Source: Incurvaria masculella (taxonomy: Eukaryota; Arthropoda; Insecta; Lepidoptera; Incurvariidae). From it: a DNA stretch of 64,000 bases. How positions within the stretch are numbered: the first letter of the stretch is position 1; each line of letters starts with the position of its first letter. A program made the position numbers and the translations under genes. Shown here in pieces: positions 19,365 to 28,363 of the stretch. A model generated the notes under the pieces. It saw only the letters and a list, made by a program, of their open reading frames with translations. It had not been told where the DNA came from and searched no databases. The stretch is from assembly GCA_946894095.1 (NCBI GenBank), contig OX335660.1:4903001-4967000 (forward strand), written 5' to 3'.

Positions 19365-19805
19365 ATGGGAGTCGTAGCTCGTTGGGTTAAGGACGCCTGC
19401 GCCCAATACAAGGGTGCCATGATTCGGCACTACCGTGGAAAATTTAACGACGGAGAGCTGTATCGTTGTCTCCGAAGTGTTTACCATCCATACAACCGCA
19501 GAGGATTCGCAAGGACGGCGCTTCGGATTTACCTGGAAGGCGAGTTATTTGAAGAAATTTGTGCTGGACCAGAAAGCAGCCATCAGGACGGTGAGGAGCA
19601 TTATGGTGCGGAGCAAGAGGTACGACGAGTTGGTGAGGAGGAAGAACCGCAGCAGGGTGGTGAGGAGCTGAATGAAGCAGGAGAAGAGGACCCGCAGCCA
19701 AATGAAGAAGTCGATAATTCTTGGTTGGATTTTTTAAAAGATGCCAGTGAAGAAAGATTGGAATACGACGATTGTGATTCGGACGCAACAATTATTTTAG
19801 ATTAA
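19365..19805 (+). CDS. Orphan basic/acidic two-part protein
   Basis: A 146-residue frame chosen from the ATG in 'cagtatgggagtc' because it follows the TATA boxes; an earlier in-frame start at 19227 lies upstream of them. The N-terminal half is basic and aromatic ('YKGAMIRHYRGKFNDGELYR', 'YHPYNRRGF'); the C-terminal half is strongly acidic with Glu/Gln/Gly runs and an acidic end 'DDCDSDATIILD'. I do not recognise it. It is undamaged, next to the BIR gene and has the same promoter style, so it may be an accessory gene of the viral-type element. A charge-segregated protein like this could bind DNA or histones, but that is speculation. Confidence 0.5.
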   Translation: MGVVARWVKDACAQYKGAMIRHYRGKFNDGELYRCLRSVYHPYNRRGFARTALRIYLEGELFEEICAGPESSHQDGEEHYGAEQEVRRVGEEEEPQQGGEELNEAGEEDPQPNEEVDNSWLDFLKDASEERLEYDDCDSDATIILD

Positions 19806-20136
19806 GCTTTTGCATTGTCTGTTAGCTCTAAGTCATATTTGTAATTAAATCTAGTCTTTATTGCATTTTGATTTTTTTTTATAATACCGTCACTTTAAAC
19901 ATGGTATATCATGAAACATTTCTCAGCATTTGGAATTATAAAAACCACACAACTCAATTAGTTATTATGTGAACAAGGACCTCGAATTCTAATGTAAATG
20001 TCTTAACCTTGTTTAGTTATTATGTTAACGAGCACCACGAAGCCCATCGAAAGCCCTTTTTAATTTGACTCATAAAATCAACCGCTTCCTGGTTAATGAC
20101 GTTGCGCGACCACTGGCTTATTTTGAATCTTTCATA
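19806..20136. other. Spacer before the Harbinger element
   Basis: AT-rich; 'aaccttgtttagttattatg' and a related 'aattagttattatgtgaac' occur 60 bases apart. No gene is visible. Confidence 0.4.
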
Positions 20137-20155
20137 GATGGACGTCGTAGCGTAA
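20137..20155 (+). repeat. tRNA-Arg-like sequence (SINE head or tRNA relic), left half
   Basis: 'gacgtcgtagcgtaa' joins across the Harbinger insertion with 'tggttaaggcgtttgactacgg' and 'gttcgatccc' at 23417-23462. Together they form an A box, an ACG anticodon-like loop and a B box of a tRNA-Arg-like sequence. Stems are imperfect, so a SINE head or pseudo-tRNA is more likely than a working tRNA. Confidence 0.5.
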
Positions 20156-20259
20156 AGGTACTGACACACATGCTCACTAGTAGCACAAAAGCATGCTAGT
20201 ATTGAGCAATTGCTACTTAGTCGCATGTGTGTTCAAACATTGCTAGTAATGAGCATGCT

Positions 20260-20316
20260 CATTTAGAGCATGCTCACAAATCAAACGGCGTTTGATTTGT
20301 GAGCATGCTCTAAATG
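20260..20316. repeat. Perfect 57-nt palindrome in the Harbinger left subterminus
   Basis: A 28-base arm (20260-20287, starting CATTTAGAGCATGCTCACAA) is followed by one central base and its exact reverse complement (20289-20316). Each arm contains the repeated GAGCATGCTC. Confidence 0.9.
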
Positions 20317-20432
20317 CGCGCGGGTGGAAGGGGGGTGTGATCTGGTGTGTATTGAGCATGTCTGAACAGGTATGCTTTTTGAGCATGCTAGTCACATTCG
20401 CGGCAGATTTGCGTGCGTGCGCGCAATAAAAA

Positions 20433-22087
20433 AATGGCCCATTGGGGAGACGAAAAAACCTTGCTTTTCGTAATTCATTATCGCAGTCACGAATGTCTGT
20501 GGAACACACGGTCACCTCTTTATAAAAATAACATAGCCAGAAATAATGCGTATGAAGCTTTATTAAGAGACATGAGCGACCCAAGTTTGACAATAAAAAC
20601 AATTAAAACAAAAATTAAGAACCTAAGATCAGTGTATCATTTCGAAGCGGTCCGGAGCTGGTGCAGAAGAAGTGTATAAACCACCGATGCCATGGTTTAC
20701 AGAAATGCATTCATTTGTGGGCGAGACAGATGACTACCGTGAAACGATTGGATCCGAATTGGTGAGTATATATTATTTTTTCACACTGCTTAGTAATTAA
20801 GCTTACTAATTATTAACGTACATTATATGTTGATCATGTGGTCTTGCCATGGTACTGCCTCTGTTGTTTGGAAAAGTTCTGCATATGCGTTTCTTATTGC
20901 CACTGCCCGTCGAGAGGCGTGATTACTACGTGTTGTTGGTAACATTTCCAAGCGTATGCGCAATTGATCTCTCCATGCTCCTTGTACAACATGTTGCTGT
21001 ATATCTTCAAAATCAACACATCGTTGGGTAATGTACATATCAGATATTTTTCGAAGCCAATTGTGTAAAGAACAAGCAGCCAATGTAATAATGTCAACTT
21101 TATCAGGTGTCATATCTATGGTGTTCAGAAAAACTCTAAATCTTGTCACTAAGATCCCAAACGCATTTTCAGCAATTCGTCTGGCTCTCGATAAACGATA
21201 GTTAAATATTTTTTCTTTATGCGTTGGTGTTGTTCCATATGGCTTCATAATATAAGATTTTAGAGGAAAAGCAGCGTCTCCCACAATAACCGATTGCTCT
21301 GGTAAATTAAGAGTTTTCGCTTCCAAGGCTCGTCCCAAGCTCGATCGTTCAAAAACTCCTCCATCAGAAGCTCTCCCATTCGTTCCAATGTCCACGTACG
21401 AGAAACAGTAATCATCATCAACTAATGCCAGGAGTACAGAGCTGTGGGAACACTTGTAATTGTAGTAATCTGAAGAGTCGTTTGGGGCAAAAATATTTAT
21501 ATGTTTTCCATCCATCGCTCCAATGCATCCAGGAAAATTCCATTTAGTTCGAAAGCCATGTTCGATTCGCTTCCATTCTTCATAGCAAGGAATCTGTAAT
21601 AAGTAAAACCATCATTTAATACAATACATAATAATTTTTTTTACAGGAGACACATGAATCATCACAGCATTCTCAATCAGCTGATACTAATTCATACTCA
21701 AACATAATGTCGCCGCCATCGCCATCGACGCCACTGATGCCGACCACGCAAACTGAGGAAACTCAATCACGCTCATCTAGCGATCTTCCAACAAGGCGAA
21801 GAAAATTGAGAAAACCAGAGGAATCAGTTGGAGTTTCTGAGGCTTTAAATTGCTTGGAAAATATATCTTCCACGATAAATATCAGGAACGAAGCAGACGA
21901 ATTTCATTATTTTGGATTAAACGTTGCATCCCAATTGCGTACACTTCCTTTGTACGAAGCGTTAGGCGTGCAAACTCAAATACAACAAATTCTGGCTTCG
22001 GCTAGACGTCCAAACATGTACCCAAATGTATCAGTTTTTATGCCTACATCTCAAAACCTTGAACCAAACACAAATTCCACATTTTAA
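20433..22087 (+). pseudogene. Harbinger MADF/Myb-like accessory protein, frameshifted
   Basis: Exon 1 starts at 20433 with a MADF-type domain ('LLFVIHYRSHECLWNTRSPL', 'IKTKIKNLRSVY'). Near 20640 the conserved reading moves to another frame ('KRSGAGAEEVYKPPMPWF') and runs to a donor at 20761 (gtgagt). Exon 2 starts at 21647 after 'tttacag' in matching phase and contains 'DEFHYFGLNVASQLRTLPLY', the C-terminal motif of Harbinger MADF proteins. The frame stops at 22085-22087 in the first of several 108-bp repeats. These proteins help the transposase enter the nucleus and bind DNA. The frameshift probably inactivates this copy. The second exon lies inside the antisense transposase intron. Confidence 0.78.
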
Positions 22088-23262
22088 ACTCCAAACATTC
22101 AGCCCATGACTTATACCACACTACCAACTTCAAACACACAAACCATCACACTTACATCTCAAAACGTTGAACCAAATACCTATTCCACACTTCAAGCTCC
22201 AAACATTCAGCCCATAACTTATACCACACTACCAACTTCCACCATACAAACCAACACACTTACATCTCAAAACTTTGAACCCAATACATATTCCACACTT
22301 CAAGCTCCAAACATTCAGCGCATAACTTATACCACACTACCAACTTCAAACACACAAACCATCACACTTACATCTCAAAACGTTGAACCAAATACCTATT
22401 CCACACTTCAAGCTCCAAAGCTTCAGCGCATAACTTATACCACACTACCAACGTCAAACATACAAACCAACACACTTACATCTCAAAACGTTGAACCCAA
22501 TACATATTCCACACTTCAAGCTCCAAACATTCAGCGCATAACTTATACCACACTACCAACGTCAAACATACAAACCAACACACTTACATCTCAAAACATT
22601 GAACCAAACACATATTCCATACATCCTGCTTTAAACACACAAGAACGTGTTGGAATAGATTTGTTGAGTGAAGCATGGAAACTTTCATAAAGTATTTTCT
22701 TAATGATAACGGTTAATAAAAGATTAAAATGTATTCATAGCACTGTTTTACTTACCCGCATAAAATCCTGTAAGGCTGTGGATATTGCTGCACAAACTTC
22801 AGGTATAAATTGAGTTATTGTAGATCTTCCAACCCTGTGAAGTGCCGATAATGTTTGTAAAGAATCTCCGGCAGCTAGATATCTCAATGTAACTTCCAGT
22901 TTTACTCTAGCTGGAATAGCGTTTCGCATATGAGTGTCTCGTTTTTGTATGAAGCTCTCTACTTTAGACAGCAGCTCATCAAATTTCTGAGGTAGCATGC
23001 GTAAATGATTTTTGTAGCCGTTGACATCTTCATTTCGCATCTCTACCAGTAATCTATTACTTGCTCCTAAGGTTTCTCTTTTGTTTATCCAATTACGAAC
23101 CCAAATCGCCCTTTTTATTTTCTTCTTTTGTTTCACTAATAATTTCTTACACAATTGCGTTGCAAGCATTAGAATTATTATGTTGAGCTCTCTGCGGATT
23201 GAACTCATTGTATTTTCTTGAAAAGCTTCCATTTTGGCCGAAAGCCTGCCTTTAACTAGCAC
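20823..23262 (-). CDS. Harbinger DDE transposase, two exons
   Basis: Minus-strand gene: exon 1 23262-22756 (donor gtaagt) and exon 2 21593-20823 (acceptor ttattacag), joining in phase for about 426 aa. Exon 1 has a basic N-terminus and the helical region typical of HARBI1-like proteins ('VKLEVTLRYLAAGDSLQTLS'). Exon 2 has the DDE_4 core: 'GAMDGKHINI' (first Asp), 'IVGDAAFPLKSYIM' (second Asp) and 'ARRIAENAFGIL' (Glu). I see no stop or frameshift. Exact start Met is uncertain. The partner MADF gene is broken, so this copy may depend on other copies. Confidence 0.87.
22045..22690 (+). repeat. 108-bp tandem repeats after the MADF gene
   Basis: 'acatctcaaaac' recurs at 108-base spacing from about 22045 to 22585 (six starts). 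Each unit encodes a 36-residue Thr/Pro/Ser/Asn-rich block ('LTSQNVEPNTYSTLQAPNIQ'). A TAA in the first unit ends the MADF frame, yet the later units all stay open to 22690, so they probably once extended the protein. Confidence 0.88.
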
Positions 23263-23416
23263 GTGTGTTTAGTTGTTTGCTTTGAGCACACTTATTCAAG
23301 AGTATGCTTAAAACAAGTATGCTTATTATAAGCAAATGTGTAGAGTTGAAGAGCATGCTCAATTTAAGCATGCTCACAAGCATGCTTATTTTTGAGCATG
23401 TGTGTCAGTACCTTAA

Positions 23417-23480
23417 TGGTTAAGGCGTTTGACTACGGTGTCGGAGAGCGCATGTTCGATCCCGAGCTCATGTCTTCATT
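23417..23480 (+). repeat. tRNA-Arg-like sequence, right half
   Basis: Continuation of 20137-20155 after the Harbinger insertion. It contains 'ggttaaggcg' (A-box end), 'gactacggtg' (anticodon loop with ACG) and 'gttcgatccc' (B box). Confidence 0.5.
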
Positions 23481-23539
23481 TTAACGTCAATCACTTTCAT
23501 TATGCGTCTTAAACTCGGTTCTCCGACATGTCTTTGCCC

Positions 23540-24115
23540 GCTATTAAAATAAAAGAGGGAGCTACTGGGTTGCCACCTTTCATATTCGATGCGGACGCAG
23601 GAAATATTGAAGACATTTGGTTCACCTATATACCGCTAGATGGCGATAGTACTAGTTCTCAAGGATGCCGCTAGATGGCGTTCTATTTCCAATTAGTTCC
23701 GTTTTCTCTGATCGTATATTTCGAATCCTTTCTCTGAAATTTGGGTTGCCCGCTATTAAAATAAAAGAGGGCGCCACTGGGTGTCTCCTTCATATCCGAT
23801 GCGTGCCGCAAGAAATATTGAGGGAATTTGGTTCACCTAAATACAGCTAGATGGTGCTAATTAAAGTTCTCCAGAATACCGCTAGATGGTGCATTTCGAA
23901 TTAGTTCCATTTTCACCAGCTATTAAAATAAAAGATGGCGCCAGGTGGTGATACAGAACCACATGAGTACATGTGATACAGAAATATCGAAAGAATTTGG
24001 TTCACCTAAATACCGCTAGATGGTGCAAATTAAAGTTCTCCAGAATACCGCTAGATGGCGCATTTCGAATTAGTTTCACCCGCTATTAAAATAAAAGAGG
24101 GCGCCACGTGGTGAT
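23540..24115 (+). repeat. Diverged tandem units carrying a CTAGATGGCG motif array
   Basis: The phrase 'ccgctattaaaataaaag' or close variants starts units near 23539, 23751, 23921 and 24078. Within the units 'ccgctagatggcg' or one-base variants occur six times: 23633, 23668, 23844, 23879, 24013 and 24048, in pairs 35 bases apart and in the same orientation. The core resembles insect CTCF sites and, less well, YY1/Pho sites. It lies upstream of the gag relic at 24701. Confidence 0.75.
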
Positions 24116-24187
24116 CCAGAACCCCCACTGTTCACCTACTCTCGCCGCTACTATCGTCGCACCCCGCTGCTTCACTGCTGAGCTGAA

Positions 24188-24400
24188 CTCCCGACCCCTA
24201 TGTGCAAGGGATGCACTAAAGGCCGGTCAACCTCCATCGCCGCTGTATCGTGAATCTTCACTCCAGACCTCGCTAAACGCAAGGGTTGCGCTTAGGGGCC
24301 AGACAACCTCCACATCTAATCGCTGCTTCCGATCATCAGATCCCGACCTCACCAAATGCAAGGGTTGCGCCTGGGGGCCGGTCAACCTCCGCACTATCAA
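24188..24400 (+). repeat. Three imperfect repeats of about 75 bp
   Basis: 'gcaagggttgcgc..ggggccggtcaacctcc' occurs three times with changes (about 24200, 24279, 24357). Units are GC-rich compared with their surroundings. They may be part of the leader of the retroelement at 24701. Confidence 0.7.
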
Positions 24401-24479
24401 GTTTTATCAATAGGCAATTCGTGAAAGTGAAATGTGCGCCATATCCAGAGTCGCCGCCGCCGTCCTCGTCCTCTTTTCT

Positions 24480-24594
24480 TAGTGCTACCCCTATTTGAGT
24501 GCTACCCCTATTTGACTGCTACCCCTATTTGAGTGCTACCCCTATTTGAGTGCTACCCCTATTTGAGTGCTACCCCTATTTGAGTGCTACCCCT
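24480..24594 (+). repeat. 17-bp tandem repeat, about 6.7 units
   Basis: Unit agtgctacccctatttg is repeated head to tail with one 'actgctac' variant, ending in 'agtgctacccctaaac'. Low copy and high identity suggest a recent minisatellite. Confidence 0.9.
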
Positions 24595-24700
24595 AAACTT
24601 AATCTTTACAATTTCCTCATTTTATGCTCTTATGTGTTCATGTCCCAATCAGATTCTGATTTAGATAGGTATATTCCCGAGAACAAAAGTAGATCCGAAA

Positions 24701-25225
24701 ATGGCAGAGAAGGTGTCTCTAAACATTTTAATTAAGTTCGTCAAACCGTACGATGGTGATAGGGCCAATTTGCCGGCATTTTTATCAAACTGCGACAACG
24801 CAACCGACCTGACCAATCATGAGCAAAAAGCAACCCTATTTAAATTCATTATTTCACAACTTGAGGGAAAGGCGCAGGCTGCCCGTTCCCTTCGAACTTT
24901 CGAGATTTGGGCAGAGCTCAAAACATTCCACCGAGACACCTTCGGTGAAAGGAAGCACCACTCCCACTTGCTCGCGGATTTACAGAACTGCAAGCAAACC
25001 CCCGCGGAAAGTGTTACGCAATTCGCCCTAAGGGTTGAGGGATGCCTCACCCGCATTCAATCAGACCTCCATCATAGCTCAATAAAGAAGGCAGAACTCG
25101 TGGGACGAGTCGCCGAAATCGAGGAACTTGCTTTAAATGCATTTATATTGGGACTTAAGGCGCTAGGACTAGCCAACTACTCGCGCCATACAAATGCACT
25201 TTTTAACAAATGTAATAATATGTAG
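24701..25225 (+). pseudogene. Ty3/gypsy-type gag relic
   Basis: A 174-residue frame from ATG in 'gaaaatggcagag'. It has the retrotransposon gag pattern: 'YDGDRANLPAFLSNC', 'LFKFIISQLEGKAQAA', 'WAELKTFHRDTFGERKHHSH', 'ALRVEGCLTRI' and 'NAFILGLK'. It ends at TAG without a zinc knuckle or pol, so it is truncated or deleted. The style is that of errantivirus/17.6-like gags in moths. The LTR at 26709-26988 and the short frame before it could be its other end, but nothing in between proves that. Confidence 0.7.
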
Positions 25226-25820
25226 TGAAACGCTTCAGCAAATCCAAATAGAACTCCAGACTGATAATGGATTGTTAATATTTTTTTATTCCATCATTTA
25301 TTTAAATAATAATAAAAATAAAAAAGTTGATTTTTCTCATTAGAAATCTGAAAGTAATTCGATTTCTAGATATAAGCAAAAACAGCATATATGCATAAAC
25401 AAAAAATTCCATTTGCTTTTAGATTTCTACATTTAGTCAAAAAAGTTCGGAAATGGACACCGTTTCCGCAATGTATTTTGTATAGAAAAAGGAAACATAC
25501 ATTAACGAAAATCATTCGATTCCTAGACAAGGAATCATATATTGTAAGGATGACACTTATAATCGTCAGACTTAGTTAGTTTACTTGGGGTGCCTCGTCT
25601 AACTTTGCGATTTGGCTAGTACCAGGCCCTTAATCCGGAAATTTCTATTATTCTGCGGTGCAGAAATCCATCCTCGCTCAGCGAGGCAATGAGCCTCGCG
25701 TCCGAGGAAGATAAGATAAACAAACTCACTCGCCGCTTCAAGGAAGTCGGCTCAGATAAAATTTTAATTTTTTTTTATAAAATTTTAAAACCTTTTATGG
25801 AAACAAACTAAATTACTGCC
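25226..25820. other. AT-rich spacer
   Basis: About 600 bases, with one small open frame at 25391-25579 that I do not trust. 'ggtgcctcgtctaac' near 25588 lies on a retroelement-like background, but no domain is readable. Confidence 0.4.
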
Positions 25821-25824
25821 TTAA

Positions 25825-26366
25825 GGCGGCCCAACCCGGCGGGCCAAACTCATTCGCGGGCACAGTACAAAACCGTGCTGTTGCGCTCTGGGACCTTCTC
25901 TGTTTCAAAGAATAAGACAGGCTCCGTGATGAGGAAGATGCAACATGTCCACAAAAAAGACAATGTGCATAGTGTATGATTTGGTAAGATTTACGAAAAT
26001 TTTAATTTCAAAACGACTTATAGCTAAAAGTAAATCACGACCGCTGTAGTCAAAAATCTAACAAAAAACAAATAGATCATAAATCTTGATTAAATAAGCT
26101 ATGTCTGATGACTAATCTTTTTACGATGTTCTTACTATATCATTGCGTAATCCACCTCCAAAGTTATCGTATAAAACGCGCGAAAAATTCGAACTTTCGG
26201 ACCTTATAACTTAGAAACCAAACACAATTTTACAATGCCAATGGTCATCAGACATCTAGTTCGATCAAATAAAGCTATTTTGAGCAAAATTTTGGATCTC
26301 TGACAAGAAATATGGGCGTGATCTTCTTTCCCCTTTTGTATGGGGAGATGAGCGGGTTGGGCCACC
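25825..26366. mobile_element. TTAA-flanked MITE, copy 1
   Basis: 542 bp, starts GGCGGCCCAACCCGGCGGGC and ends gcgggttgggccacc, giving an inverted repeat of about 15 bp, bounded by TTAA on each side (25821-25824, 26367-26370). Two other copies are at 41809-42350 (inverted) and 44761-45301. TTAA duplication suggests mobilisation by a piggyBac-type transposase. It has no coding capacity. Confidence 0.88.
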
Positions 26367-26371
26367 TTAAT

Positions 26372-26521
26372 ATGTTTCGACTATGTAATACTAAACCATC
26401 CCAGGAACAAAAGGATAATTCAGATTCTATTGAAATGAAAGAAATTGAATGTTCTGAAAATGAGGAACCCAACACTCTGAATGTTTCCACCCTGAAACAT
26501 AAAATTAGTATCAATCACTAA
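26372..26521 (+). pseudogene. Short acidic frame upstream of a gypsy LTR
   Basis: After the MITE the frame reads 'SIEMKEIECSENEEPNTL' and stops at 26519-26521, 187 bases before the LTR at 26709. By position it could be the tail of env or pol of a gypsy/errantivirus element. There is no recognisable domain. Confidence 0.3.
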
Positions 26522-26708
26522 GATAGCTTTTAATATTTCGCTGATAAAAACTATCCTTATATTTTAATTGCTTTTATCACAATAAGATTATGTAAACCTA
26601 GCTGTAAGAAAAATGTATCAAGTACAGTCTAACTAGTTATGTAAAACTGTAATTAATTTTAACTTCGATGTATGTTCAACCCTTAAATCTCAGTCTTACG
26701 CAGGGGGT

Positions 26709-26988
26709 TGTTACATCCCTGGAATGCTGAGCCTGCATTGATAGGCTATATATACGGACCTAACAGCACCGCGCCCAGTTAGTTCAGCTCAGTTCCGTGC
26801 CTTCATTTGACGAGTCATGTCGATCACTCGCTTCGCTCGCGATCTACCCTTATTTCTATTAACGGCGTGTGCTGGTCGATCCGTAGATAAGAAAGTGACT
26901 TTTGAATATATTGTGTTAATAAAGTGTAATTCATTTGTAGGGAAAAACTTTATTTTTTAAAAAGACTCCTAAGTTCTTCCCCGTAACA
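26709..26988 (+). repeat. Gypsy-type LTR (solo or 3' LTR)
   Basis: 280 bp, starting TGTTACATCC and ending CCCCGTAACA, with matching inverted ends. A purine run 'cagggggt' precedes it. Inside are 'tatatata' (about 26749), a TCAGT initiator-like 'gctcagttcc' and 'gttaataaagtg', giving a U3-R-U5 layout. No partner LTR is visible, but an internal fragment is duplicated at 27258-27325. Confidence 0.8.
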
Positions 26989-27257
26989 GTTCGCAAAAGA
27001 TTTTTTTTTCTGATTTAAACTTATGTGACACCAAATAGTAATCTGGAACGAGACTACATCTGTATACTTTCATCACCTTCGGACGAGATAACAACCTCGT
27101 ATAATTTCAATCGAACATCACTTACAGGTAAGTTCGTTTGATTATTCAATTAGCTTGCATGCTTACTCTACCTGCAGCGTAAAGCTATAAAAAATCCAAT
27201 AAAACTTATCAAAATATAATTACAATCAATATAATACAATGTAATTTACATATGTAA

Positions 27258-27325
27258 ATTCGCTTCGCTCGCGATCTACCCTTATTTCTATTAACGGCGT
27301 GTGCTGGCCGATCCGTAGATAAGAA
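27258..27325 (+). repeat. Duplicated internal LTR fragment
   Basis: About 68 bases ('cgcttcgctcgcgatctacc' through 'gatccgtagataagaaa') match 26827-26890 with one mismatch (ctggCcgat for ctggTcgat). It abuts the 16-base palindrome atttacatatgtaaat (27242-27257). Confidence 0.85.
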
Positions 27326-27335
27326 AACTAAAAAA

Positions 27336-27650
27336 AATAATTGGCTAATAAACATTGTAAAAAAGTTGTCTTTTTTTTAGTTCATTTTCGAATTTTTTTG
27401 CTAAAAAATACAGATATTTACAAAAAAAAAACAAAACATACGGACATAGAATGAAGCTTTCTCAAGTGATAAAAAAAATGAATTCAATTCTGACATCGTT
27501 TAGGGGTAGGGAAACGTTAGGGCCGGGAAGACGATTTCGCTATTTGAATCGCAGTCGCCGTGCAACATTGTGCCTTGGACAATGGAAAGAGGATGTATTT
27601 ATTAAAAAATTAAAATCGTAGATTTCCTGTGACTTCACGACAGCCTTAAC
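27336..27650 (+). repeat. Interspersed repeat, paired with 44255-44560
   Basis: 'aataaacattg', 'aagttgtct', 'aatgaagctttc', 'aagtgat' and 'acgacagcctta' occur in the same order in both copies, with many mismatches. Family unknown; noncoding. Confidence 0.65.
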
Positions 27651-27659
27651 GAAAACGTT

Positions 27660-28030
27660 TATCTGAGTGGTCAGTTTGAGTTCTCACCTAAATTGGCGTT
27701 TATGGCAAACCGATCGACTGGCGTTTTCAAATGTATGAAGAAATTGAAGAGCGCGCGCAGTGGGCGTTACGCGAACTACCATTTGCGAGTCCGAGTTGGA
27801 TTTGACAGCTTACTCAACGTTGCCGTAAATACGTCGACGTTGCCGTTTACGTCGACTCCGCGTTTTCATACAAATCGGAAGTCCGAGTTTGACTTTAACA
27901 GCTTGAAGAAGAAAAACCATAGAATATCAGTATAAACTTGTATGGAGCTTGACGTTTTTACGGAACTTCGAAGTTACGTAAACGCCCAATTTAGGTGAGA
28001 ACTCAGGCTGACCACTCTGATAACGTTGTT
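27660..28030. mobile_element. MITE with about 45-bp inverted termini
   Basis: 'gagtggtcag..tgagttctcacctaaattgg' near 27665-27700 is repeated in inverse orientation near 27982-28021. The interior has further inverted bits around 'acgtcgacgttgccg'. It is about 370 bp and noncoding. The superfamily cannot be decided; possible flanking acg is too short to call. Confidence 0.75.
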
Positions 28031-28363
28031 TTTTTATTATTTCAACAAACTTTTTACAATCATAATAACATGTAATAATTCTTATAAATTGTAAAAAAAA
28101 TTGTACTTTTTTTTGTTGTGATGCATAACAAATGCAGAATGGAATGTCAAAATGATGCTACACTTCTCGTGAACGGCTTGCGCATTTGTGGATGACAGTT
28201 CGTTGAGGCGGACGTAGTGCGATCTGTCTCTCAACAACATAAATAATTTCGTTTGAAATACGAACGATACTTAAATTATTTGGATACTGTACAAAAATAC
28301 TAAAATCTGCGCAGCAGCATAAATCAGCGCCCACGACCTTTATCATCACGTGCATCGGAGCAA

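Larger units (their letters stand above)
5094..20150 (+). mobile_element. Remains of a Maverick/Polinton-type (adintovirus-like) element
   Basis: The block holds the hallmark pair of this group, a protein-primed family B DNA polymerase and an FtsK/A32-like packaging ATPase, plus short accessory genes, several with their own TATA box. I saw no integrase, adenovirus-type protease or major capsid gene, and no long terminal repeats, so the ends are not defined and the copy is partial. It is interrupted by a BEL element (5797-13431) and probably by the P element on its left. The right limit of 20150 is arbitrary. Genes are broken by several frameshifts and stops, so the element is dead in this form, except that the genes at 17722 (minus) and 19365 look open. 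Confidence 0.6.
20156..23413. mobile_element. PIF/Harbinger transposon 1
   Basis: A 3258-bp element beginning AGGTACTGACACACATGCTC and ending in its reverse complement (about 21-bp terminal repeats). The 3-bp duplication TAA flanks it (20153-20155 and 23414-23416), as expected for Harbinger. It carries the usual two genes: a DDE transposase (minus strand) and a MADF/Myb-like protein (plus). The subterminal regions are packed with the palindrome GAGCATGCTC and variants, likely binding sites for the element's own proteins. Confidence 0.9.

Noticed and set aside
23417..23480. Functional tRNA gene
   Set aside because: Anticodon and T stems pair poorly even after removing the Harbinger insertion; a SINE head or tRNA relic fits better.
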